From the NCBI GenBank assembly GCA_955652655.1, contig CATPCK010000675.1:1-33565 (forward strand): a stretch of 33,565 nucleotides of DNA, written 5' to 3'. This DNA comes from an uncultured Ktedonobacteraceae bacterium. Lineage in GTDB: Bacteria > Chloroflexota > Ktedonobacteria > Ktedonobacterales > Ktedonobacteraceae. Numbering within the stretch: the first letter of the stretch is position 1; the number at the start of each line of letters is the position of its first letter. The notes beneath the pieces are model-generated. The model was not told where the DNA came from, did no database searches, and worked only from the letters and a program-made list of their open reading frames with translations. Made by a program: the position numbers and the translations under genes. This document shows, in pieces, positions 16,358 to 24,358 of the stretch.

Positions 16358-16670
16358 CAATGTGTCTCCTCTCAAGAATACATAGTCTTGTTTTCTTGTT
16401 TTCTTGTTTACATGTACGTTTTTCCTATTGTACATGATTTGTCATGACCTGAACAGGTAGTTTTGTTAAAGTACTCAATCTTGCGCGTTAAGATAATTGT
16501 CCAGCAGACGACGTAGATAGGCGAGGAGTTTGGATAGTTCTACAATCCCCTGAAAATTATCTCTATATCTCGTTCTTTCTGGATAAAGGACGGCTAGTGC
16601 TGAGCGGGAAAATACAAGGTATCAAGGATGAGTAACCTGCTTGGCAATTTTGAGGATGTACGATATACAT
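16358..16670. other. Divergent intergenic region with tandem repeat and palindrome
   Basis: This 313-base gap separates the divergent peptidase and penicillin-binding protein genes. It holds three perfect tandem copies of TCTTGTTT (16386-16409) and an inverted repeat CATGTAC / GTACATG (16411-16417 and 16430-16436) with a 12-base spacer. The palindrome is close enough to the peptidase start to act as an operator, and TACAAT on the minus strand falls within it. I could not assign a convincing promoter for either gene. Confidence 0.4.
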
Positions 16671-19556
16671 ATGAGTAATGACTTTTGGAATCAGCATCAT
16701 CTGAATGGCAAGCAGCCCTCTCAAAATAACGAGGCTCCCCGATCAGGGGGCATGTTACGTGACTATCTACAACAGCAACACCAGCAGGGACAGGGATTCC
16801 AGCAGTATTCTCCTCTTTCGACGCCTCCTACATATACACAGGGGCCGCCACCATCTTCTCCTTTGCCACCACCGTCTGGACAACTACACTATAACGGGCA
16901 GATGCCCAGTCAACAAGGATGGCCCGCGCCACAAAGCTGGCCAACAGCGAACAACACAAAACACCAGGGTCAAGGATGGGTCGCCAACACGATGCAGACG
17001 GTACGCCGCTGGTCTGGCCGTTTCTCGGCGGTCCCTCCTCCTGTCGACCAGAACCCATTAGTACTCTTTCGCCCCGGCAGTCCGTTACGGCAAGAATTGC
17101 CAAAGTCAAAACCATGGAAAAGGTCGCGTTCCATGCGCGTTTCGATGATGATGAAGCATCGCCGCGTGCGCTGGCAGCAGCGTCGCCCCAAGCTCCAGGC
17201 CATCGCCAATGGCATATTGATCGCTTTCTTGCTCTTGCTGGTCATCAGCGCCTCGGCCGGCAGTGCCTTTGCCTATAAGTACTACCAGGACCAGTTGCCG
17301 CGCCTGCAGGGCCTGGCTAACCAGCAAATTTCACAAACATCGCGTATCTACGATCGTAATGGCACCCTGCTCTATGAGGCATATGACAATAGTCATATTG
17401 GTGGTGGACGGCGTACACCCGTCTCCTATACCTATTTACCGCAGATCTTGAAAGATGCGCAGACCTCTGCTGAGGATCCTACCTTCTGGACAAATTCTGG
17501 TATTGATCCTCAAGCTATCCTTCGCGCCGGTGGCCAATACCTGCAGGCAGGGGGTGTGGTCAGTGGTGCCAGCACCATAACGCAACAATTGATCAAAAAT
17601 ATGACAAATGATACAGCGCAGACACTCAACCGTAAAGTTTCGGAGGCCACGCTGGCCATTGGCATGACCCAACAATATTCCAAGGAGAAAATCCTTGAGA
17701 TGTATTTCAACGTCTCCCCCTTTGGCGCGCAGAATCTTGGTGTCGAGGCCGCTGTAGAAGACTATTTCCATCTCAGCCCGCAATGTGACAAGAATTTCGA
17801 ATGTGTTCCTGGTGTCTACTACCTCAACTGCGATGCAACCCACGAATCACAGTGCAATCCAGAGCAATGTGACAACTCCAGGTATTGCGATCCAATGCTG
17901 GGACTCGCGCGTGCTTCCCTGCTGGCTGGTATGCCTCAGGACCCGCCAGCCTATGACCCGACCCTTGGCCTCGTCGATCCAGCCACGGGCCAGAAATATT
18001 ACCTGGAACGCCAGCAATATGTCCTCGACCAGATGCTGCGATGGAATGTAAACATCCAGAGATTGGGGACAATCAACCAGGATATGGTGAACCATGTTGA
18101 GGCCATGACGGCAAAAATGAAGTTCCCGCGCTACACCCATCCCTACTATCATGGCTGCCAACATTTTGTCAACTGGGTTATCTCTCAACTCACACAGCAA
18201 CTGGGCGAAGCCTTCTTCACTGGCGGCTTCAATATCTACACCACCATCGATTACAAACTGGAAGCCTATGTCGAACAATCTGTGCGTCATCACCTGCGTG
18301 ACCCCGGATTCCACTGGTTCCTCCCTAACCAACTGCCGCTCAATACCGGCTACAATATCAACAACTCCGCGGTCGTTGTCATGAGTGCAAAAACAGGCGA
18401 AGTGCTGGCAATGGATGGGAGCGCGGACTATAACTCTAGCAATCCTAAAATTAAAGGCAATTTCAATTCTGCCGTTGATGCCTACCGCCAGCCGGGCTCA
18501 TCCTTCAAGCCAATTGTGTATGCAACGGCGTTCCAGCAAGGTTGGTATCCTGGAATTGTCCTACCAGACACGAAAACCTATTTTCCAGAAGGGGCTTCTG
18601 GAGTGCCAGCCAAATGCTTTCCCGCCGGCACGCTTTACTGTCCAAAAGATTACGGCGGGCGCTATAACAATGTGGTCTTTCCCATCAGGAAAGATCTCGC
18701 CAATTCATTGAATGTTCCTGCCGTCAAAACGCTTGAGTTTGCCGGACTTGATAACGTCGTGAATATGGCAAGACGATTTGGTATTACCGCCATCGACAAG
18801 GACATGGCCGACTATAATGCCACTTATCATACTCATGTGACCGTAGCGCAACATTATGGACTCTCCTCGGCACTCGGTACCGTCGAGGTTCCTTTGATCC
18901 AGATGATGGGCGCCTACCAGGTACTTGCCGACCAGGGGAAACGCGTCTCTCCGCAAAGCATCCTGGATATCTGGGATAATTACGGACATCACCTTTATCA
19001 CTATGACACTGCCCACCCCCACGCTATCCAGGTCCTCAGTCCCCAGATTACCTATATATTGACCAGCGTTCTTGCAGACGAAGCATCCCGTGCCTTCGAG
19101 TTCCTGAACGACCACGAACTTTCAATGTGGGACTGGCAAGCGGTCGATGGACAGAAACACGACGTCGCGGCAAAAACCGGAACGACAGAGAACTTCAAAG
19201 ACAACTGGACCATGGGCTATACACCCGATGTCGTGGTGGGAGTATGGTCGGGCAATGCAGACGGAAGTCCATTCAACCAGGGGGTAGTTGGTATCACTGG
19301 AGCTGCTCCTATCTGGCATGATGTCATTGAACATGTCAGTGGCAGGTGTGACTCAAGTTTCAACCATCCCTGTTTCAATTACCATTTCACCGAGCGTACA
19401 TTCACCCAGCCTCCAGGTGTGGTAAATGCCTGCGTCTCATCAGCGAACGGCCTGGCGGGCAACGGGAACTGTGACTGGATGCTTGATGGCGAGCAACCGA
19501 AAAGCTTCGGTTTAACCAACCCTAACAACTATCAAAATCAGCCAACGACGCCGTAA
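16671..19556 (+). CDS. Class A penicillin-binding protein (glycosyltransferase 51 plus transpeptidase)
   Basis: A bifunctional peptidoglycan polymerase and crosslinker of 961 residues. Residues 1-115 are a Pro/Gln-rich cytoplasmic segment, followed by a strongly basic stretch and a transmembrane helix at about 180-202. The GT51 domain has the catalytic Glu268 in SAEDPTFW (usual EDxxF), GASTITQQLIKN (299-310) and RKVSEATLAIGM. A six-cysteine insert (C372, 378, 387, 395, 400, 406) follows. The transpeptidase has S610-S-F-K613, S679-L-N and K835-T-G. The C-terminus adds further paired cysteines. The enzymatic domain is outside the membrane, where these could form disulphides. The start is uncertain: ATG 16671 is preferred, but GAGG is 15 bases away, and ATG 16656 is possible. 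No nearby terminator was seen. Confidence 0.93.
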   Translation: MSNDFWNQHHLNGKQPSQNNEAPRSGGMLRDYLQQQHQQGQGFQQYSPLSTPPTYTQGPPPSSPLPPPSGQLHYNGQMPSQQGWPAPQSWPTANNTKHQGQGWVANTMQTVRRWSGRFSAVPPPVDQNPLVLFRPGSPLRQELPKSKPWKRSRSMRVSMMMKHRRVRWQQRRPKLQAIANGILIAFLLLLVISASAGSAFAYKYYQDQLPRLQGLANQQISQTSRIYDRNGTLLYEAYDNSHIGGGRRTPVSYTYLPQILKDAQTSAEDPTFWTNSGIDPQAILRAGGQYLQAGGVVSGASTITQQLIKNMTNDTAQTLNRKVSEATLAIGMTQQYSKEKILEMYFNVSPFGAQNLGVEAAVEDYFHLSPQCDKNFECVPGVYYLNCDATHESQCNPEQCDNSRYCDPMLGLARASLLAGMPQDPPAYDPTLGLVDPATGQKYYLERQQYVLDQMLRWNVNIQRLGTINQDMVNHVEAMTAKMKFPRYTHPYYHGCQHFVNWVISQLTQQLGEAFFTGGFNIYTTIDYKLEAYVEQSVRHHLRDPGFHWFLPNQLPLNTGYNINNSAVVVMSAKTGEVLAMDGSADYNSSNPKIKGNFNSAVDAYRQPGSSFKPIVYATAFQQGWYPGIVLPDTKTYFPEGASGVPAKCFPAGTLYCPKDYGGRYNNVVFPIRKDLANSLNVPAVKTLEFAGLDNVVNMARRFGITAIDKDMADYNATYHTHVTVAQHYGLSSALGTVEVPLIQMMGAYQVLADQGKRVSPQSILDIWDNYGHHLYHYDTAHPHAIQVLSPQITYILTSVLADEASRAFEFLNDHELSMWDWQAVDGQKHDVAAKTGTTENFKDNWTMGYTPDVVVGVWSGNADGSPFNQGVVGITGAAPIWHDVIEHVSGRCDSSFNHPCFNYHFTERTFTQPPGVVNACVSSANGLAGNGNCDWMLDGEQPKSFGLTNPNNYQNQPTTP

Positions 19557-19594
19557 GGCAAGTATAGCGAAGCATGTTTTCCCAATTGTTCCCC

Positions 19595-19624
19595 TTGACA
19601 ATCATCCTCATCGAGTGCTATTCT
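19595..19624 (+). promoter_or_regulatory. hrcA promoter overlapped by a degenerate CIRCE-like operator
   Basis: TTGACA (19595-19600) and TATTCT (19619-19624) are 18 bases apart and form a promoter. The same bases contain TTGACAATC, nine bases, then GAGTGCTAT (19595-19621). The right half matches the CIRCE consensus GAGTGCTAA at 8 of 9 positions and the left half matches TTAGCACTC at 6 of 9, with the correct nine-base spacing. CIRCE is the HrcA binding site, so autoregulation is likely. Confidence 0.6.
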
Positions 19625-19630
19625 GTATTT

Positions 19631-19651
19631 GCAGTCTCATGACGAGACTGC
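19631..19651. repeat. Perfect inverted repeat in the hrcA leader
   Basis: GCAGTCTC (19631-19638) and GAGACTGC (19644-19651) are exact reverse complements around five bases. The repeat lies just downstream of the expected transcription start. It could be a second operator or an RNA hairpin that affects hrcA translation. Confidence 0.5.
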
Positions 19652-19729
19652 TAGCAATCATACTTGACAAAGGTTGTATCATGCCAACAACGAAGGAATT
19701 TCTGTTGGGAAGAGTGCACGAGTAAACAC

Positions 19730-20782
19730 ATGACACCACTGAGCCAACGCAAACAGCAGATTCTGCGTGCGCTTGTTGAGGAGTATATCTATACGGTCAC
19801 CCCAGTTGCATCAGAGACACTGGTACGGAAGTACAGGCTCAGTTTTAGTTCCGCGACCGTTCGTCATGAATTGGCCGGGCTAGAAGAGGCCGGATTGATC
19901 TATCAACCGCATACATCTGCCGGGCGTGTGCCTACGGATTTAGGGTACCGCTACTTTGTAGAGCACCTTATGCAAGAATCGACACTTTCCCTGGATGAGC
20001 AGCGTTTGATCCGCCACCAGTTCTACCAGGTGCAGGACCAGCTCGATCAATGGGTGCGCCTGACAGCTTCAGTGATGGCTCGTTTACTTCACAGCGCGGC
20101 GGTAATGACGCCCCCGCGTTCCACCCAGGGACAACTTAAGCACTTCGAGATACTCTCAGTCACCGAGCTATCGGCACACCTGGTTCTGGTGCTCATGGAT
20201 GGATCAGTAAAGCAGCAGCGGTTGCTTCTAGAGGCCCCTTATCACCAGGAAGAACTGAGCGCTGTCGCTGCCCATTTGAACGAACTCTTCCAAAATAAAA
20301 GTGCGGCAGAGGTCGACAAGATGTTACAACAGCAAGACCTTTCACCGGTTGAGCACCTGGTGGGAAGCACCATTGCTCATATCCTGGAGCAGCATGGTGA
20401 TCCACTGGGCGATGTGTTCTATCGTGAAGGCGTCGTCAATATCCTGGAACAGCCAGAGTACAGCCGCATGGGACCGGAAGAGGAACGTAACGAACGTGTA
20501 CGCAAGGTTATGGAGGTGCTGGAGCAGAATCGCTTTTTACCTGCCCTGGCCTCGCAATTGCGACAGTCGGATGGCGTACAGGTAATTATTGGTGGCGAGA
20601 ATGAGTGGGATGAGATGAAGGATGTCAGCATGGTGGTAGCTCGCTACGGCCAGGAGGGCGGAATAGGCGGATTGCTGGGAGTAGTTGGACCCACACGCAT
20701 GCAGTATAGCCGTGCCATTGCGGTGGTACGCTATATGACGCAGGTGATGAATGAGCTGCTGGCAGAAGTCTATGGCTATTAA
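19730..20782 (+). CDS. hrcA: Heat-inducible transcription repressor HrcA
   Basis: HrcA represses chaperone genes by binding CIRCE operators. The 350-residue protein has the N-terminal winged helix-turn-helix: LSQRKQQILRALVEEYI, PVASETLVRKY and SSATVRHELAGLEEAGLI, followed by QPHTSAGRVPTDLGYRYFV, all typical. The C-terminal GAF-like domain contains VVARYGQEGGIGGLLGVVGPTRMQYSRAI. ATG 19730 is chosen because the protein begins MTPLSQRKQQ as in other HrcA; the Shine-Dalgarno is weak (GAG, seven bases). It is followed by dnaK after 45 bases with no terminator, so both are probably one operon. grpE, often between these genes, is absent. Confidence 0.94.
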   Translation: MTPLSQRKQQILRALVEEYIYTVTPVASETLVRKYRLSFSSATVRHELAGLEEAGLIYQPHTSAGRVPTDLGYRYFVEHLMQESTLSLDEQRLIRHQFYQVQDQLDQWVRLTASVMARLLHSAAVMTPPRSTQGQLKHFEILSVTELSAHLVLVLMDGSVKQQRLLLEAPYHQEELSAVAAHLNELFQNKSAAEVDKMLQQQDLSPVEHLVGSTIAHILEQHGDPLGDVFYREGVVNILEQPEYSRMGPEEERNERVRKVMEVLEQNRFLPALASQLRQSDGVQVIIGGENEWDEMKDVSMVVARYGQEGGIGGLLGVVGPTRMQYSRAIAVVRYMTQVMNELLAEVYGY

Positions 20783-20827
20783 AGTATACAGCAACTAATG
20801 AATAAAGTACATGTATAGGAGGCAACT

Positions 20828-22741
20828 GTGCCAAAAGTTATTGGAATCGATCTAGGAACAACAAACTCGTGTGTTGCCGTCATGGAAGCCGGAGAGGCCG
20901 TCGTTATACCGAACGCGGAAGGAGCACGCACAACACCTTCGATTGTGGCTATCAACAAGAGCGGTGAGCGTCTCGTCGGTGAGGTTGCCAAACGCCAGGC
21001 CATCACTAATCCTGAAAATACGGTCTACTCCATCAAACGCTTTATGGGACGAAAGTATGAAGATCCTGAGGTAGATCGTGATAAGCGCCTGGTGCCGTAT
21101 AAGGTTGTAAGAGCTTCCAACGGTGATGCCTGGGTAGAGGTCCAGGGGAAAGCATACAGCCCGCCAGAAATTTCTGCGATGATCTTGCAGAAGCTCAAGG
21201 CCGACTCCGAAGCTTACCTGGGCGAGCGCGTCACGCAGGCCGTGATTACCGTTCCTGCATACTTTAACGATGCCCAGCGCCAGGCAACGAGGGACTCAGG
21301 TCGCATTGCCGGGCTTGACGTATTGCGTATCATCAACGAACCGACGGCTGCATCCCTGGCCTATGGCCTTGATAAGAAAAAAGATGAGCGTATTGCCGTC
21401 TATGACCTTGGTGGTGGTACCTTTGATATATCGATCCTTGAACTGGGTGATGGCGTCTTTGAGGTCAAGAGCACCAATGGTGATACTCACCTGGGCGGCG
21501 ACGACTTCGACCTGCGCATTATCACCTGGATGGCTGACGAGTTCCGCAAGGAGCAGGGCATTGACCTGCGCCAGGACCGTATGGCTCTCCAGCGTTTGAA
21601 AGAAGCTGCCGAAAAGGCGAAGAAAGAGCTGTCCAGCTCGATGCAGACAGAGATCAATCTGCCGTTTATCACAGCGGACGCCAGCGGTCCAAAGCATCTC
21701 ACCATGACGCTGACGCGCTCCAAGCTGGAGCAGCTAGTAGAAGATCTGATTGAGAAATCGCGTGGCCCGGTTATGAAGGCGCTTTCAGATGCCAGTGTAC
21801 GTCCTGGCGATGTCAACGAGGTGGTACTCGTCGGCGGTCAGACTCGTATGCCAGCTGTGCAAACTATGGTACGGCGCATCTTTGATCGCGAGCCCAACCG
21901 AGGTGTAAACCCTGACGAGGTTGTAGCGATTGGTGCCGGTATCCAGGCAGGCGTCTTGACAGGTGATGTCAAAGATGTGCTCCTCCTGGACGTCACTCCG
22001 CTCTCCCTGGGTATCGAGACACTCGGCGGTGTCTTTACTCGCTTGATCGAGCGCAACTCTACTATCCCGATACAAAAGAGCCAGGTCTTCTCAACGGCCA
22101 GTGATAATCAGCCCAGTGTAGAGATCAATGTCTTACAGGGTGAACGTGAGTTTGCCAAGGACAACCGCTCTCTTGGTAGCTTTATTCTCGATGGTATTCC
22201 ACCCGCTCCGCGTGGTGTACCGCAGGTTGAGGTCATGTTCGATATCGACGTCAATGGTATCGTGAACGTGTCCGCGAAGGACAAAGGTACGGGACGTGAG
22301 CAAAAGATTACCATCGTTGCCTCAAGTGGTCTGTCCAAAGACCAGATCGACCGTATGGTGAAGGACGCCGAGTCTCATGCAGCCGAAGACAAGCGCCGTA
22401 AGGAAGAGGTTGAGGAGCGCAACCTGGCGGATAGTGCCGCCTATCGTTCGGAGAAGAGCATCGCTGACCTGGGTGACAAGATCACCCCAGAGCAGAAGAG
22501 CGAGCTTGAGACCAAGATAGCGGATGTACGCGCCGCCCTTTCAACCGATGACGTTGCGCGCATCAAGTCATCTCGCGAGGCTCTTGAGCAGGCTTTCTAC
22601 AAAGTCACCGAGTCGATCTATCGCCCGGGTGCAGGTGAAGCCACCGATGGCGCTAACCCCGATTTCGGCGGTGGTACGGGACAGCCTGAGCAGGAAAGCC
22701 CACACGATGATACTATCGAGGGTGAATACAAAGAAATGTAG
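20828..22741 (+). CDS. dnaK: Chaperone protein DnaK (Hsp70)
   Basis: Hsp70 chaperone of 637 residues, binding and releasing unfolded peptides in an ATP cycle with DnaJ and GrpE. Signatures in order: IGIDLGTTNSCVAVME near the start, VYDLGGGTFDISILELG (about 195), VVLVGGQTRMPAVQ (about 335), and the substrate-binding domain with LLLDVTPLSLGIETLGG. The C-terminal lid is charged and ends in IEGEYKEM, close to the usual EEVK-like tail. The start is GTG at 20828, five bases after AGGAGG; no ATG fits. It follows hrcA by 45 bases. A stem-loop after the stop and a 417-base gap separate it from dnaJ, which seems to have its own promoter. Confidence 0.97.
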   Translation: MPKVIGIDLGTTNSCVAVMEAGEAVVIPNAEGARTTPSIVAINKSGERLVGEVAKRQAITNPENTVYSIKRFMGRKYEDPEVDRDKRLVPYKVVRASNGDAWVEVQGKAYSPPEISAMILQKLKADSEAYLGERVTQAVITVPAYFNDAQRQATRDSGRIAGLDVLRIINEPTAASLAYGLDKKKDERIAVYDLGGGTFDISILELGDGVFEVKSTNGDTHLGGDDFDLRIITWMADEFRKEQGIDLRQDRMALQRLKEAAEKAKKELSSSMQTEINLPFITADASGPKHLTMTLTRSKLEQLVEDLIEKSRGPVMKALSDASVRPGDVNEVVLVGGQTRMPAVQTMVRRIFDREPNRGVNPDEVVAIGAGIQAGVLTGDVKDVLLLDVTPLSLGIETLGGVFTRLIERNSTIPIQKSQVFSTASDNQPSVEINVLQGEREFAKDNRSLGSFILDGIPPAPRGVPQVEVMFDIDVNGIVNVSAKDKGTGREQKITIVASSGLSKDQIDRMVKDAESHAAEDKRRKEEVEERNLADSAAYRSEKSIADLGDKITPEQKSELETKIADVRAALSTDDVARIKSSREALEQAFYKVTESIYRPGAGEATDGANPDFGGGTGQPEQESPHDDTIEGEYKEM

Positions 22742-22747
22742 CTATCC

Positions 22748-22783
22748 CTTCTGGGTACTCGTCTGAAGATGAGTACCCAGAAG
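22748..22783 (+). terminator. dnaK 3' hairpin
   Basis: CTTCTGGGTACTC (22748-22760) and its exact complement (22771-22783) form a 13-bp stem, extended inward by three further pairs including one G-U, six bases after the dnaK stop. Only a weak U-rich tail follows. Confidence 0.75.
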
Positions 22784-22882
22784 TATATCTCTGCTATAAG
22801 GCTAACGCTTGCAGAGTTCTTTGGGACGTCCGTCTCCGACCGGGTATGGAGTGTCCCACATAGGCGCGGACTTAAGGAGCCA

Positions 22883-22974
22883 GGGCGACCGCAAGGGTCG
22901 CCCCTACCATACGACGAATCGCCTGGCCAGGCCCGTGGAGAGTAGGGGCGACCCTTGTGGGGGATATCCCCACA
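22883..22974. repeat. Palindromic repeat cluster between dnaK and dnaJ
   Basis: Three nested palindromes occur in the 417-base dnaK-dnaJ gap. GGGCGACC (22883-22890) pairs with GGTCGCCC (22896-22903) as a tight hairpin. The 19 bases at 22889-22907 and 22942-22960 are inverted copies with a single mismatch. A GGGGATATCCCC palindrome stands within 22957-22974. GC-rich repeats of this type (GGGCGACC...GGTCGCCC) are, from memory, dispersed in Chloroflexota genomes, so this is probably a REP- or MITE-like element. No transposase is present. The remaining bases up to dnaJ hold no gene I can support. Confidence 0.65.
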
Positions 22975-23066
22975 TTCACCTTCTCTCCCGCGCCGCCTCT
23001 GGCAGCGCGCGAAACAGGAAGGACGGATGCCTTCTTGGCTATACTCTTGCATATACTAGTGGAACA

Positions 23067-23095
23067 TTGTAACATCTTATGAAGCATAGTAAAAT
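23067..23095 (+). promoter_or_regulatory. Candidate dnaJ promoter
   Basis: TTGTAA (23067-23072) and TAAAAT (23090-23095) are 17 bases apart, matching the -35 at 4 of 6 and the -10 at 5 of 6 positions. It lies about 60 bases before the dnaJ start and after the repeat cluster. No CIRCE-like site was seen here. Confidence 0.45.
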
Positions 23096-23158
23096 AGCAT
23101 TGAATGCGGCAGCGCGGAACCAAACGCGCCCTGTCTTCTCACGGTAAAGGACCAGTCG

Positions 23159-24301
23159 ATGGCCACTAATAAACGAGATTATTATGAGGTATTAGGTGTA
23201 TCACGGAGCGCAAGCGACGAAGAGTTGAAAAAGGCTTATCGCCGCCTTGCGAAACAGTACCACCCTGATGCCAATAAAGATCAGGGAGCGGAAGCCCGTT
23301 TTATTGAAGTAAATGAAGCCTATGAAATCCTGAGTGACTCACAGAAGCGGGCTACTTATGATCGCTTTGGACATGCCGGCCTCAATAACGGCATGGGTGG
23401 CGCAGGCGCTTATGACTTCGGCGGGTTTAGCAGTATCAATGACATCTTTGAGACGTTCTTTGCTGGAGCAGGCGCGAGTACTCAGCGTCGCACGGGGACG
23501 CAGCGCGGTGCTGACCTTCGTTATGACCTGACTATTACCTTTGAGGAAGCCGTCTTTGGTTGCCAGAAGGAGATAGAGCTTCCGCGCTGGGAGGCCTGTA
23601 CCGCCTGCCGCGGTAGTGGAGCCCAGCCGGGTACCTCCACATCTCGCTGTTCAGCATGTCAGGGTACTGGTGAGATACGCCGTGTACAACAGTCCATTTT
23701 TGGTCAGTTCGTCAACGTCTCGATGTGTGAACGCTGTCGAGGTGAGGGACGCGTTATTACCACCCCTTGTGAAAAATGCCGTGGCCAGGGCCGCGTGCGG
23801 AACAATCGTCGCGTGGTAGTGAATATCCCCGCTGGTGTAGATGATGGCATTAATGTGCGTGTTACGGGCGAAGGTGAAGTCAGTGCCCGTGGTGGCACTC
23901 CTGGTAACCTGTATGTTATTCTCACGGTAAAACCTCACCAGTTCTTCAAGCGGCAAGGCAACGACATCCTGTATGAATTGCCGATCAGTTTTACTCAAGC
24001 AGCCCTCGGGGACGAGGTTGAAGTGCCTACAGTGGACGGCAAGGCTACGAATCTCAAGATTCCTGCCGGTACACAAAGTAATCGCTCGTTCCGCCTCAAG
24101 GGGATGGGAGTACCTGTAGTACACAGCAGCGCTCGTGGCGATCAACACGTCATCGTCAAAGTGGTAACGCCAACCAGCTTGACCGCCGAACAGAAACGTT
24201 TGCTCGAGGAGTTTGCCCGCCTTGAACGCGAACAAAGCGAGCAGAACGACAAGAACATCTTCCGTAACCTGTTTGAGAAAACAAAAGATGTTTTCCAATA
24301 A
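23159..24301 (+). CDS. dnaJ: Chaperone protein DnaJ
   Basis: Hsp40 co-chaperone of 380 residues that delivers substrates to DnaK and stimulates its ATPase. The J domain holds the essential HPD (35-37) in KQYHPDANKD. A Gly/Phe-rich stretch (NNGMGGAGAYDFGGF) follows, then the zinc-binding region with four CxxCxGxG repeats: CTACRGSG, CSACQGTG, CERCRGEG and CEKCRGQG. The C-terminal substrate-binding domains contain VRVTGEGEVSARGGTPGNLYV and FRLKGMGVP. AAGGA lies about eight bases before ATG 23159. The gene ends five bases beyond LFEKTKDVF and is closed by a strong terminator. A different frame on the opposite strand is also long but is a shadow of this gene. Confidence 0.97.
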   Translation: MATNKRDYYEVLGVSRSASDEELKKAYRRLAKQYHPDANKDQGAEARFIEVNEAYEILSDSQKRATYDRFGHAGLNNGMGGAGAYDFGGFSSINDIFETFFAGAGASTQRRTGTQRGADLRYDLTITFEEAVFGCQKEIELPRWEACTACRGSGAQPGTSTSRCSACQGTGEIRRVQQSIFGQFVNVSMCERCRGEGRVITTPCEKCRGQGRVRNNRRVVVNIPAGVDDGINVRVTGEGEVSARGGTPGNLYVILTVKPHQFFKRQGNDILYELPISFTQAALGDEVEVPTVDGKATNLKIPAGTQSNRSFRLKGMGVPVVHSSARGDQHVIVKVVTPTSLTAEQKRLLEEFARLEREQSEQNDKNIFRNLFEKTKDVFQ

Positions 24302-24302
24302 A

Positions 24303-24358
24303 AACAGGAGGGAGAAGTCTGAAACTTCTCCCTCCTGTTCTACTTGTTTCTTTTTTTT
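24303..24358 (+). terminator. dnaJ intrinsic terminator
   Basis: Arms 24303-24318 and 24324-24339 form a perfect 16-bp stem with a five-base loop, followed by a U-rich tract ending in eight T. It lies just after the dnaJ stop and just before the stop of the convergent gene, so the stem may serve both directions, although the U tract favours the plus strand. Confidence 0.92.

Noticed and set aside
16386..16409. Triple TCTTGTTT as a CRISPR-like array
   Set aside because: The units are 8 bases long and directly adjacent with no spacers; it is a simple tandem repeat.
22742..23158. A small gene in the dnaK-dnaJ gap
   Set aside because: Frames there arise from GC-rich palindromes and have no ribosome site or family resemblance.
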